Source of the DNA: Phoebastria nigripes
Taxonomy: Eukaryota > Chordata > Aves > Procellariiformes > Diomedeidae
DNA length: 64,000 nucleotides
Direction: 5' to 3'
Assembly: GCA_035582835.1 (NCBI GenBank)
Contig: JAYKAV010000778.1
Span: 3,077,860-3,141,859, forward strand
The position numbers were made by a program, and so were the translations under genes. Shown here piece after piece: positions 34,801-48,136 of the stretch (position 1 is the stretch's first letter; the number at the start of each line of letters is the position of its first letter). The notes under the pieces are model-generated. The model was not told where the DNA came from, did no database searches, and saw only the letters and a list, made by a program, of their open reading frames with translations.

Positions 34801-37800
34801 TGCAAGTTTTACTTAATTAATAACTACCTTGAGTCTTCTTTTATAAAGCTGTGTTCTGGAGACCAGATCCAAGATAGTGTATTTTTGTGATTTAAAAGTT
34901 AATTTAAAGGACATATAGGGTGTTCCAGCATGCAGGAACAAAGCTTATTTTTGATTCATGTAAGTCTTAGGTCCTGGATTGATTGGTTTAATAACATTTC
35001 TTAATGAAGTAAACTGAATGCATCTTATTCCTGTGGGCTCATGGGATGGAGCGTAGGAAGTTTCAGTCTCTTTATGACTTGTTAGCTTTGACTTTGCAAA
35101 GGATATTAGAGTGCTACGCTTTGCAACGATTGTTTTATACACACAGCCCTTATTTGAAAAGACATCTCCATTACACTTGAAAATGCATATATTAACAGGA
35201 TATAAGTGAGCTTTCAAATTTAGCTATCAGGTGCAATCTGGGTATTTATATGAACATTCCATTTACAGCAGTTCTTTTGTACTTCCAGTGTTTTGTCTGT
35301 GGGCTTTGTGGTCCTGAGGAGGTTCTTCAGGAAAGCAGTCTTACTGAGAGGAGATGATTAATATCACACTTCAGTGATTTCCTCAGTTATGAGTTAAGTT
35401 AAATGTTTGCTTCTTAGTAAAATCTCACCAAAACCCATTTCTTTTCTTTTCAACGTACACTTACATTGTTCATCCCAATTCCATTCTACTGTTTTGCCTT
35501 ATGTGGGAAAAGGGAGACTTGCTGCAATGATTTAAATATTATGATAAGCCATCTGGGAAAGTGCTGACTTGTACCAAGTGTTAATTTATTGTGGTGTTCT
35601 CAGAAAACATCTAGAAAAGCCGCTATTTTATGGATTCCGGGAAGGCCTTTAAGAGGTGATAAATGTGAGCAGTGACCTTCAAACTAGAACTGATTTTGGA
35701 TCTTAAACCTTACTCGTTTTCAGCAGAATACATGCTTCCAAATGTAATGAGCTTCTGAAAATCTCCTGTCTACTTGAAGTCTGGACAGAGACGTGTATTT
35801 GATCTTACTGAGAAACTCTGAAACAAGTTTCTTACTGAGAAACAACTGTCCCTCTAAATGCTATTTAATGTGTTAGGTAGAGCCCTGTGAGATTTCAGGT
35901 GTAAGTGATGAGGTACAAAAAGATTCAAATGTTTCCGAAAGTGTTACCTTTTTACATTCTTCAAATATATGTNAATGTCGAGGGCATCAGCTGCTTGCAG
36001 CCTTTTGCAACATCGGCTGAAGCATCAGATGCTGTGCATACTTACAAACGAGGCTACAGATAGCAAACCTGGGAAGTGAAATATGGAAGGTTCTAAACTG
36101 GGAGAACACTTCTGGAGGAGGACAAAAAGAGCACACACAGGCCTACTTCGCTGAGGCAGGTGATAAGTCCGCCTCTGATAGTCATTTATGGTAAAGCCAG
36201 CCTTCCTTTCTCATCATTATGAATTTCTGGAGCTCACACTTGTATACTTTCTGTGTATCAGAGGCTCATGGGAGAGAGAAAAAATTCATATGAAACATGT
36301 GACTTGACTTACTTCTTTATAACTCACCTATGCAGTTATATTAAATTCTCTAATTACAAGAGTCAGGAAAATTATTTTGTATTTTCCCAAGGTCCTGAGA
36401 AGCAATGAAGGTAAAATGTACAACCAGCATGATTCGAAACAGGCAGAAGTAACATACAATTTTGGTTCATTCTTACCATGATCTCACGCCTTTGGGAAGA
36501 AAAGGTTCTATAGTTTGAGAATGAAATTGTTCTCAAATGGTGCTATGGTTTGGGAACAGAAAACATTAAGAGTTTTTTGTCATTTAGAGAAAGAGAATTT
36601 AGGAGTCACTTTCTTGGGATCCTCTGGAAGGCCTTTGGAGAATTCAGATACAAGCTAAAATATGAGAATTCAGAATGCAGAAATGAACAAGTAAAACGAA
36701 AGGTACAAAGCAGAATGAAAACCCAAGTTGAAAATGAAGAAAAAAAAGAAAATGTATGTATTCTTGCTGTTTGAGGCCAAGCCCATTGTATCTGTTGTTT
36801 TGCAGAACCTTCCCAAAGAACAATTTGTTTCTATTAAAATGTCTCCAAAAATACAGTTAGAATCAATGAAGAATAAAAAGGTCTGTGTGTAGAAATCGTC
36901 TGGCATTTGGCTTCAGTTTAGTCACCTTCCATATGCCGCCTTCTACCAAAGATTTGGAAGCTTTTTAGACTAAAAATCATGTTCCTTCCTCCTTGCTTCT
37001 TTCCTGATTTAAGCACATGATGTCTCCCCTCTGCCAGCCTGAAAAAATCCTCCCAGAGGAGATGATCCCTTTGCCTTGAGGAGGAGCATAATGTTGCCTT
37101 CTCATTTCTACCGTGCAAAAAGCTGAATACACAGGAGCATATACTAACAGCAGAGTAATGCCACAAGCCTTGGAAGAATGGTTGTTTTGTGTGTAATTTA
37201 TTCACCAAAAAGGTCAACTCCAGACACAACATCTGTTTTCCACCGTGATCCTGATTTCACCAAATAATTTTGCATGCTGCTGAAGTTTTCAGGAAAAAAA
37301 GACAAGATTAATTAGCTGTGTCAGGGGACTTTCAAAAATATTCTGAAATACTGTACAATTATGGGCACATAGCAAAATCATTCCGGATGAGATTCAGCTT
37401 GGTGTCTTACAGGAAGAAGCTTGGGAAGAGCTATCATGAGGTGAGAAAACAGCTAGCTGGAAGGAGAACCATTACGGGATAGGATGTATACAGTTAATAA
37501 GTTGGAGGATTAATCCTTCAGTAAGAGAAGGATATGAAGTTAGTTTATAGCCTAAAAATGTGTTAGTTAATATTTATAATGTGCATCCATCTTTCTCTGT
37601 TTCTTGGCTGTGTGCTTAGCATCGGTATTGGCTGGTCTCGTATCAAGTGAAAATGATTATATAAAGCCAAGTGATTAATGTCTGTTCGAGACAATTGGAA
37701 GGTTATTTTCGTCTTTCACAGTGCTGCTTTATGTACAACATATATACACAGTACATGAGGTACTCTACTAACAACACAGATAGATGTCTTATTGATCTCC

Positions 37801-40800
37801 TTCTGTTCCACTTCACTAACTATGCCTATTTTCAGTGAGGCATAGCACCAGGATAATCAAGTATGCATTTAATGTTAAGAGTGCACATAGCTATCCGGAG
37901 AAGCTAGGTCTAATGAATGCAAAGAAATAGCAGACTTCTAAAACTTACGGTGAAGAGAGGAAGAACAGGGGAAACAAAATAATGTTCTGAGGTAGTGAGG
38001 TTAAAATGATTTAAAGCACATTTGGAGACCTAAAAATAAGAGTTGTCATTCAAAATGGCAAATGCAAATTGTACTCCGAAATTAAAAGACATCTAGGCAG
38101 ATTTTGAAAATGAGAGTTGTATGTTCTAAGCTGTATATATGCTCTTGAAAACACTCACCCAAACTGACAGATTTTATGCAATGCAAAAATAAAGCAAGAA
38201 GAGAGAATTATTAAGTAGAATGGTGAGAAGTAAAGGGCTTGTGTCTGTATACATTTTCAACATTTTTTTTTCTACTGGGACTTTCTATATAAAAATGTAA
38301 CAACTTGGTAAATATTGAAAAACATAAATGCTTGAGCTGGCTGGAAAGACAAAAAAATGTGATTAGAATCTGATTAATTATTAAAAAACAACTTTAGTAA
38401 TAGATTTTCCCTCTAGACATAGTTATAGTTGGTATAACACATATTGAGATAATTGAGAAAAGCATGTCTTTATGTACAAGAGTATACATATTATCCACAT
38501 GGATTCAGTTAAACCCATAGCAACAGTCCATGTCTCAAAAATTAGGAAATAGTTGATGTGAGCAGTTCGAGGGCATACTTAATTTATACCCACTTGTGTT
38601 TTGGCAATATTTATTGCATGGCCATATTATTTTTTTTGTAGAAAATATCATAAGTGTGCAGTAATTTTACAGTAAGTTGAAATGTACAAAGGGGAATGAA
38701 ACTAATTAAATGAGCAAAAGAATAAAATCAAAAGACAATGATGAACGCTTTACTCAGGAAGTGGACTCGTTCTAATATCTCACGATCAGCTGCTAGATTT
38801 AGTCTTTCCTTTATATTTTTCTTAACAATCCTGTGAAAAAGTAAAGGGAATATTAATTAAATTATTAATTAATTTCACAGTTCATACTGTATTGTGAAGT
38901 GCTAAGATAACAGTGTGAAGAGAAATAAATCCGTTAAACTGGACTCAATAAAATTAATGATAGTGAAATGAAATGCATTATAATCCATNATTTCCCTTAC
39001 TATTATCACATCATGGAAGCCACTCATGTAAATGCACCTGAAGTATCCGACCAGTTGACAACATAACAGTTCCTGGGAAGCATTTTTACCCTTTTTTACA
39101 GAAGGGGTTCTTAAGACATGGAGCAGAGAGATGAATCGAGATTTCTGTGTTCCAGGTTAGCATCGGGAGCACAGAACTGTAGAGGGACACTTTTATTATA
39201 AATCTGAAGGAAAATGAAGACCTCCTTGATTGTAAGGGCATTTATCATATTTTTCATTTTCATTGTACTATGCCATAATCTTTAAGAAAGATGGTGGTCT
39301 TAAAATTACATCTGAAGTATGCCGTATGCTAGGATTTCAATGAATATAATGGTGGAGTAATTACATCTAATAGGATTGTGTTGGCCCTAAAGATAGTTAA
39401 GTGCAAGTCTAGCAGAATGAATTGTTCTGCTTAGGTGAGCTGAACTACATTGATGCTAAAAATAAATGCAGGTTGGGATGTTAAGAATGAATACTAGTTT
39501 CAAATTCTAAGTATTTGTCAAATATGATTCTATAAACATTTTAAGTGTTATGCCGCTTTGGATTACTTGTTTTAATTGCTTTTTTGCAGTGATGTTTATG
39601 TAGTTTTTCAGAGATGAGAAGATAATTAGTGAACACTGTTATGCAAAATGTAACAGGAACAAATTTATGCATAATCTTAATGTGAGAGCAATTTTTAAGT
39701 CTTGCAAAGACATTTTCTCATTAGTTCTTGACTACCCAACTTTAGAGTGCTAGGAGAGTTCCCCGAGTTAATTCTTCATTTCCTTCCACGTGTTACCATG
39801 ATCTGAAAGCATTACAGTGAGCTCAAACCTGTCATTGTATTGGAGATCAGCATCTTTGTGACCCGTTTGTCCAGCTGTGGCAATGACCAACTGGGGTTTA
39901 TACACCTCTGTGAACCTATCCAGCTTTTTTCAGAAGTGGACCAACCTGAAATTGCAAGTATTATTGTTTTAGGAGTAGTCAGTGTCTCAAAGTTCTAGTC
40001 CTGCAGCTACTCTGGTTCTCTCAGCTGGAGATGAGAATACCAGGCAGCTCTGTCTGGAAAAGCGTACGTGAGATCATGTTGTTTCCTGGACATCTATACC
40101 CATTAACAAATTTTGGAATTACTCTTACCTAAATCTCTAACTAGAGCTGGTAGCAATATTACATTTGTGAAATTATTTATTTTTGAAGATATTTCTATTT
40201 GGTGGGCATCATACGGAATGCATTTTTCAATTTGGGGCTATTTTTCATCAAGATTCATATATGCGCTTAAGAAAAGAATGGTTGATCTTTCTTGTTAGAG
40301 AAACAGAATTCATACTGACAAAAGCTATTTGAAATAATTTGAATAGTTGTAATTGAACAACTTAAATTTTGGGGAGTAAAAGGCAAAATTTATTCAGCAT
40401 CTTCTTCATTATGACTCGGACAAAAGGGACCTACCAGTAGGATGTCAGCTTCGAGGCTGAGCAGTGTTACAGCACTGAGCAGGCATAAGTGAAGAGTTTC
40501 TACAGGAAGAAATTCAGCATTTTTGAGATTGGAAAACTGTTCACCTGCAATATAGTATTTTTCTGCTAGGATCCGTGCAGTGATAAGAGACATCTGGTCA
40601 AGGAAAAGAGTTGTGATCGATTACTCAAAATTCTTGTAATAGGACCTCAGAAAAGTGGTAAGAAACATGTGGGAAGGGAATTTAACTGTGTAGGATGTAA
40701 ATATGTTTTAAAAGATTTTTTTGAAGCATTGAATTTGGCAAAGGAGTTAGTATAGTCTCACTGATACATAGAAAACACAGTTGTGTTTTCCTCCTAGAGC

Positions 40801-43362
40801 GCTATGAGGTGCCATTGTTGGATTACTGGAAGAGGAATTTCTTTAGTAGTGTGCATGTTTTGATAATAAGAAGCCATATTTACTCTAAAACTTAAGTTCT
40901 GATAAAGCCTCTCATAGAATAATGTATGATATTCAACACCAATTCAATGCTTCAAAGATTAAAATATGCTATTCTTTTAATTGATACGTATTTTGAACGT
41001 ATCCAAGTATTGTATTGGTAGGCTCTATTGTTTATGATATGAATATGATAAAAAAGGAGCACTAGCTCTCGTAGCAAAAGTGGAATTGATTTCGCTCATT
41101 ATTTTGAGTGTCAAAACAAAGGAGAAGGAAAAGAAGCAAGGTAAGCAGCAAGAAAATTAGAGATTTACCATCTTGTTCATGTTAATAGTTTAAACTATTT
41201 GGAGTAGAATTTTGACATAGATGGTTTATATGTTCAGACAGTAACTTTTCCATCATGAATGTCAGAATAATTACGTTTAAGGAAAAATAAATAAATGTGT
41301 TGTTCTTGTTTCTTGAGACTGACTTGTTTTGTTTTTCATTTTCAAAAGGTGCTGCTGCTCTGGGCTGGTTCATAATGATCCATTCTTCAATTGCTGGTAA
41401 TATCCATGGATCAAGACCCTTTGGAAAACTGCAGTTTTTTTGCTGGGGATAATTAATGTAAGGGCATTGGCTGGTAAGAAAATTACTTAAGTGTAGCAAA
41501 TTGATAAATACTGCACCTTTTTGCATCTGCTGTTTTTCTTTTGTCTTCATGCTAATGAGACTAATAGTGCTNTCTGTCTACATGAAAATGAGAAGGACTG
41601 TTCTCTAGTGTAAATAGGTACAAGATGCTATTGAAGATGCTTGTGGCCACGTGTTTCTCTATCGTCAACACCATTTGTATTTTTGGTTTTGTGGATTACA
41701 AGTTGATAGCAGCCTCTGTCAGGAACACTGTTCAAATCCCTTTGGTTTCATATAACTGTTGTCCATTTTGGGAAAAGCACTATTTTTCCTTTATTACAAT
41801 TGAATTTCTCCAATGTCTCTGCTTTGAGGAATTGCATGAATCTAAACTGCCATAGTGAGTCTGACTGCAGAGGTACATATTTCAGTATAGCATCGGCTAC
41901 GATGATCTTCATTGACTTATTTCACAGGATGTGCCAAAAAAAGTCCAGGAGGACTGTAGTTAATGGTTTAATGTATCGAAAGAGATATTTTCCCCTAAAC
42001 CTTAGTGGTTGAACATTAGCTTGTATCTGCTTCAGAACAGCTGCTATTTCTTTCATACATACCCTACAGTAATTGAATATCCCTGCCATTTACTACATAA
42101 GTACCCACTCCTCCTTTAAATCCTGCAAGTTCGTACTGGCTGAGATAGCTTTCCTTTCCCATTTAACTCCCACCATTTTGCCATGCCAAATCCTTTATAN
42201 CCAAGAGTTTAAATTTTCCTGCCATAGCAACCAGGTATGGTTATTATGTGTTTTGTCAATACCTTAAATAGCGGGAGCTATTTGTGTCAAAGGCATTGAC
42301 AGTCTTTGGTGAGTTTTACAGGAAAAAGCAGTGCTTAATCACAAAGCTATTATGAAAATTACTTTAAAGAATGTATTCTGCAAGATCCAGTGCCTTTGGT
42401 TCTCACAGAAGATCACCAAAATGTGCAAAATGTACTAACATATTGAGAATTGTGTATTTATGAAAATTACTAGATCTGAGAATTACTGAAGTAAACTGGT
42501 GTGAGGGGAGAATTTTTGTATTGAATCAAAATATGGTAAGTCAATATATGAAGGAAGAATGTACTAAACTGTATTATAAAATTACAATTCATACTATGCA
42601 GTAATGAAGCTGTAAGTAAAACTGCTCCAGTAGCAACTGTAATTATTCCATAAATTAAAGAAAAAAATGCTTGAGAGAGAATGCTTGTCAGGCACTTTAC
42701 ACAATCAGGCTACTTTAACTGCATTTTTCTTGTCAACTACACAGTCCATGGGTGGTAATGGTTTCTAGGCAGGCGCAGATTTTTTTTGAGATATGTGTGC
42801 TCTGCATTTTTTTAATGTGTTGTGTAAATACTCAATTTACTAGTTAGTTAATAATGATAAAAAGGGTGATTAAATAAAGGTGCTGGTTTGGTATAATTAG
42901 CACAGCTGTTCGTGGCTCCATTTCAGATACCAATAATGTTTATTTCATGACAAACGTATAAGACAGAATGGAGCTGTTGGGATTAGCTTGAGGATTCCGA
43001 TCACAGGAACTGCCTCACCAGCAGTTTCTTGTCAGAAGTCAGCCAGAGGCCCTAAATAGCAAGGAACAGGCACCCTTCGCTCAGGCTGCCCATCAGCTAG
43101 GGGAGCAGCAATAGTTAAGACGCTGTTGTCAGAATTGTGCAAGCAGGAAGGAGGCATCCCTTAAACAAACAAACCAAATCATTGCAGCATCCAGAGATGC
43201 TTCTTACTTCTTAGGAACAACAAGCCTTTGTGTACATATTTGAGGGTGGGAGGTGACAAGTGAGGAGGATGAGTGATTCCACAACATTGTGAAAACATTG
43301 AGCATCAGCAGTAGGAAACAGGTTGGTCTCAGTCAGTCAGCTATTATCTGAAGGCTTGCGGG

Positions 43363-43400
43363 TTTTTTTCTTCTTTTTTTTTTTTTGTTTTTTTGTTTTG
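43363..43400 (+). repeat. T-rich tract with C and G interruptions
   Basis: A polypyrimidine run of about 20 bases is followed by T7-G-T4-G. This explains the lysine-rich minus-strand frame across it, which is not a gene. Confidence 0.75.
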
Positions 43401-43774
43401 TCTGGGAGAAGTGGGTTAGTGTGTGATCGGAACCCCTAGCTTGAGTTTTGAAGCTTAACAGATTAGACTTGTCTAGTTGCAGTACCCTGCAGATAAAATA
43501 CACATCATTCAGCCAGCCCACTCTCCAATAATTAGTACCTGAGCTTCATAAATATCTAATTTTATCAATGCTTCTGTGGCTATACATGGATGAAGTCATA
43601 AGCTACTCTGGGTGTAGACTATAAATGAACTGGTAATATTAACTGAATGTGACGTAAATCAGGGCTCTTTAGAGCTCATCAGTGAGCAGGAATCAATATT
43701 AAGGCAATTGTAAAATTTCAAATATTTTTTGCTCTGATAACTAAATTGATTACTTTGNGCTCTTCTGGGAGGAA

Positions 43775-43880
43775 GCCTAGCATAGCAGTTCTACTAGCAC
43801 TGGAGTGGAAATCTGGATATCTGCTTTTCACCTTACTCTGCTATGAAATAGTGACAATACCAGTAACATATATTTGCTTG
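43775..43880 (+). mobile_element. Possible MIR-type SINE remnant
   Basis: The order of words here resembles an amniote MIR-family SINE with its middle deleted: GCATAGCAG, then AGCACTGGAGTGGAAATCTGGAT, then CTCTGCTATGAAATAGTGACAATACC. In the family, a 'gcactggactgggaatctggat' region leads to 'ctctgccatgaa', and a later 'aaatggggataatacc' segment follows. The middle part of the SINE core would be missing. Identity looks low enough that a masking run is needed to confirm it. Confidence 0.3.
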
Positions 43881-46402
43881 AAGCTTTCTCTATAAACACA
43901 GTCCTAGTGGGTTTAGATCCTTGCAGTTTAATTTCAGTTAATGTTCATCATTTACATGCACAGATAAATATATCCTGGAGATACATCTTACCTATAATAA
44001 ATGAATAGAAATATTTATAGTTAATACTTTCGGGATTAGAATAACTCTGCTTTTTAATCCATATTTCTATCTCTCCCTTGTCCAGGTACCTGGAATTTTT
44101 CCCCATTCCAGTCAATGCAACAAGTCATTTCCTCTTTGAGAAAAGTGCCAATTATTTCTATTCTGAGAAAGCTCCCAAATGAGCACCTTTTCTGGCCCCC
44201 AAGGCCAAGATTATCACCATTCTCACTGATCCATCAGATCAGGCGTACTCCTGGTATCAGGTATAATGATGTAGCCTCTTGGTACTACCATTCATTGTAG
44301 TTTTTCTCCTATGTTAAAGAGTGCAGTGTGACACCTACCATGCTATATCTGGAACAGTCGCGTTTGTTAATGTCACCCACTGAATACATTTAGCATGGTT
44401 GTGGTACTGTTACGACACTCCAACAATGCATTAGGATTTAAAAGCAATTTTCCAGCAGCACCAGGGCGTGCTTGAGAATCCAGCAGCCCTGAAACACACC
44501 TTCCCTGAAGTGGTCACAGCGGGACTGCACATCCCAGTGGAGATACAGATCCTGCAGAAGGGATGTCTTGAGCCTGGGTGGTACAGTACTCGCATAGGAA
44601 GATGGTTATGTTGGCGTTCCCCACTTTCACTTGAGAAATAGAGAGTTAGATCCTACAAGTTTATTGAAGGTCCAGCTTTCCAAATTCACCATCTAGGCTG
44701 GGCTGCTCTTTTTCACATATAGATATAATTACCCACACATACAATAATTCACATTAAAAATTTGTGTCCATCTATTATACTTACTTCTAGTGCAGACTAG
44801 TGGCTTTGTATGAATGCTCAGGTCAACAACTGAGGCTTCTCCTTCTGTGCTTTCTGAAACCTGGTGACCTTCCTCTCCTTTTGGTGACTAAAAGAAGAAA
44901 TAAAGGTCCCAAATAAATGGGTGTGCTGTCTTCCTGACATTAGACAGTATGTATGACCATAACTGATGATGGCTGTGGAAATTTAACTCCCAGACTGTGA
45001 AGGAGTCTGTCTCTCTCCACTCACTGTTGAAAAGCCTAATGAGACTAGCCTCCTAATTTAGGCAGCCATGTTAGATATCTAGGCTAGATAGAGCAAATAC
45101 TCCTAATAATGGAATTTGAATATATGATAAAAAAAACAGTGACTAAAGAAACTGACATCAGAAGTAGTCTGGTGGTAAAACCTGCTCTTAGCAAGTCTAA
45201 TCAATGCACACCACAGTTGGTATCCTGCACCACCTATGCTAGGGCTCCCAATATTTTTCATATCCAAGCGGCTGAAGTTATGGCAGCAATATTAGGAAAA
45301 TATTACTGCAAAAAAATTCAAAGGCAAGGAAGGAGGGCATTGGGAAAAGAAAAACCTTGCTTGTGATGTTAGAGGCTTTATTATATTTAAGCAACAGCTG
45401 AAAGAACTTGCATTTTGTTGGGTTTTATTTTATTCCCCCATCTGTTCTAGCCTTTTCACTACATAATTTCTTTTTTCATTTTAAATTCAAGTTCTGATGA
45501 TAATGGAGTTTTCTGAAAAGCTTTGGAGAAAACATATGTGTTGATGAAATGAGGAAACCTGTGAAAATAAAGGTTTCAAAAGTAGAAGTGTTTTTCAGTC
45601 AGAATGTTTAAAGAAATGCAGAAAAAAAAGACAATAAAATAATCCGAAAATAGAAAGACATCGTTATAAGGGCAATTCTGATTTCTTTAAGAAAATTCTT
45701 CAGACTTAGTGATTCCTCCTGAAAACAAGGAAAAACAGATTTTTCTATTCAAAGTAATTATATAATAGGGCAGATGAATATACATTCAAATCACTGTTAT
45801 ATACCACTTTTAAGACACAAAGACTTTCTCAATTAATTTGTTGAAATAGCCTGTCTTTTTTTCAGGACCTGACCCAAGCCTAATTAAAATCAAAGGTAGA
45901 ACTCCAGTAGTTGATAAAATATGTTAATCTACTGATTTCTGTTAAAATGAGTATTGGGAAAAAGATTCCAGACAAAAGGACATGAACAAATTTCAGCTAA
46001 GAGGAAATTTTGGAACTTTGTGGTTCAGAAATGTCTGCATTCCAGCACTTCATTATTGCTGGCAATGTTTGCACAGCTTAGAGGTGTGAACCCCTATTTA
46101 AATGCATATTCCCTGAATAGTGGATTTTGAAAGTCTGTCAGAAAATCAACCCTCTTAACACAGCATTTAAATCTGTACTCAGCCTTCAATATTGCTGAAA
46201 TCTCAGTGGGACTTAAACTTATGCTTAAATGCTGTCCTTAAGAGAAATTTTCCTGAGGAAGTAATTTTCTGAAACATGGCCTACAAATGCTCCAAAAAAC
46301 AGCAAAGCATCTTTGTCTTCCCATTTCACGAACCTCAGATCAATTATAAAAATACCGATTTTTAAAAGTTCTGCAGAACGAGCTCTTTTTCTGTCACGCA
46401 TG

Positions 46403-46416
46403 TGACATGCATGTCA
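46403..46416. repeat. Perfect 14-base palindrome
   Basis: TGACATGCATGTCA reads the same on both strands. It is flanked at 46393-46406 by an imperfect GTCAC....GTGAC inverted pair that overlaps it, so two dyads interlock. The centre ATGCAT resembles a POU-type half-site arrangement. It lies at the edge of the CpG-enriched patch. Confidence 0.8.
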
Positions 46417-46522
46417 GTCACATTTCTAGCCGGCAATTTGAAAACCAACCTGCAGAAGCAGCTGCCTTTGTCATAAATTTAACTTGACAGCTTCTCTACA
46501 GGGCTTTCAATTAGGATCTTTT

Positions 46523-46560
46523 AAAAAAAAAAAAAAAAGAAAAAAAAGAAAAAGAATGAA
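46523..46560 (+). repeat. A16 run and A/G-rich tail
   Basis: Sixteen A residues are followed by an A-rich tract interrupted by single G residues. It could be a retroposon poly(A) tail, but the 150 bases upstream match nothing I know. It lies inside the CpG-enriched patch. Confidence 0.7.
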
Positions 46561-48120
46561 AGCGTCAGTCCAAATACGATGAGCGAATGCTATTTTACGG
46601 GAGACCTACACATACTGCTTTTTGTTCAGACTCCATGACAATGAGGAACCTGCAATGCCAAGAGTTGGATAAAAAGCACTTAAAAAAANCTCATTACAGT
46701 GACGTAAAAATACCTTCTTTTGCCGTTTGAGGGGATGCGTGCATTGGATGCTGGGCGGCACCTGAGGCCTGGTGGGCTGGGAGAGCTGAGGGACGAGGAC
46801 AGGAGGTAGTGGAGTGGACTCAAATAATCCCATCTCTTAAAACTTCGTACACTCAATGGAGGAAATTTAAAAAAACCCCTCCTCTAATTTCAACGTTGGT
46901 TGCTGAAAGCTTTGATTGTGACGTGGCGGGAGCTCATGTGCCTGGAAAGAGGCAAAAACCTCAGGCACGGTAAAAGCTTTCTGCGCCTCAAGTGCAAACT
47001 GCTAAGCGGTGTTGATACGATAATTTGATCAGCTTGTCGTAGCTGCAGTCCCTGGCAGCTCTCCTCCTGCGGCTGCCTCCCAGGAAAACCCTGGCTGGTT
47101 TTTAAGTCACAAGTGATCATGTCTGAGCCTGTGTCAGGATTGCCACCACCNCCTCTATCAGTTGTGGTAAATGTTATCTTCCGGGCTCCAGAACGGAAAG
47201 TTTTCTTGTGAAGTATGGAGAGAAAATTTATAATTCAGTTTCTAGCTCGAAAAGTGGTAAAACTCTCTTTGAGCAGTCATTAAATGTAAATTGATTCAAC
47301 AATTTCTGCCCGAATCTTCAGCGAGCCTTAAACAACGCGCTCAGTAGGTGTGAACGGGGATGCGGAGCCCCTCTGTCTGAATGAATGGAGGGCCGGTTTC
47401 TGAAATCACATTGACTTTATATTNGTCACCGAAACATATCACTGGAAAACCGATAAAAACGCTTAGGATAGGCACAAGGGGTGAATGTACAAAGGAGACC
47501 AGGCCAAATAACATCCCACACACACACTCTTTGGATATGTACCANACCGGCATTCCTCATCCACTGCCTCTCTCTTTCTCTTCTATTAAAGCTGTAACTG
47601 TGGCAGCTTAACCAGGTATGTGCTAAATTTCTTAAAGATATCCTTTTCTTTTTACAGCTATTAATTATAGATGGGCAGCAACTGAGAAACGATGCAATTA
47701 TAGAAATGGATGAAGTTCAAAAGTTTGTTGGAATTTCTCTGCGTTGTAATTATTCTGATGTCTTCATGTGATTTATACGATGATTATTTTGCAGAAAAAA
47801 GATTTGTATGAAAATGTTCTCAGACACCATTCAGCATGGGACATGCTGAGGGGGGCTGAAGCTGATGGTAGCTTACAGCCATCAGACCCTTATGANGGGT
47901 GTTCGGAAACTCTCAACAACCATTCCTCTGAGCGCAGGGTTTTTTCTAATTCATGAATTCTGAACTTCAGGCCCTTCCTGGGTAGCTAGAAAANGTCTGA
48001 GACTGTTAATTGCCAAATTGTCTTGCAGCACTAAATCTCCAGCAAACAACCAGTGTAAACTAAAATGTAAAAAGAGCCAGACTAAGAAACAACATTCTCC
48101 TTTTGAAAATATCAAGAGAC

Positions 48121-48136
48121 TTTTTTTTTTTTTTTT
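48121..48136 (+). repeat. T16 homopolymer
   Basis: Sixteen T residues. The lysine run in the minus-strand frame here is an artefact of this tract. Confidence 0.8.

Larger units (their letters stand above)
31661..46320. other. Gene desert, AT-rich
   Basis: Nearly 15 kb with no coding exon, RNA gene or clear retroposon except the possible MIR remnant near 43.8 kb. The DNA is AT-rich throughout. Around 38847-38878 it is almost pure A/T with overlapping TTAATTAA-type words. Frames reach at most 122 codons (41182-41550, minus) and show no domain. Confidence 0.6.
46321..47580. promoter_or_regulatory. CpG-enriched patch, candidate promoter or enhancer
   Basis: I count about 38 CpG dinucleotides in these 1260 bases, against about 9 in the next 1260 bases. 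With the GC content near 45 percent this gives an observed/expected ratio of roughly 0.6, which is high for an otherwise CpG-depleted vertebrate desert. CRE-like sites occur at 46700-46707 (TGACGTAA) and 46919-46926 (TGACGTGG). The patch also contains a perfect 14-base palindrome (46403-46416) and an A-rich run (46523-46560). It is too AT-rich to be a textbook CpG island. A weak promoter, an unmethylated enhancer, or simply a region of slow CpG decay would all fit. Confidence 0.35.

Noticed and set aside
36550..36774. Lysine/glutamate-rich frame resembling a coiled-coil tail
   Set aside because: It arises from purine-rich DNA and has no flanking exon signals.
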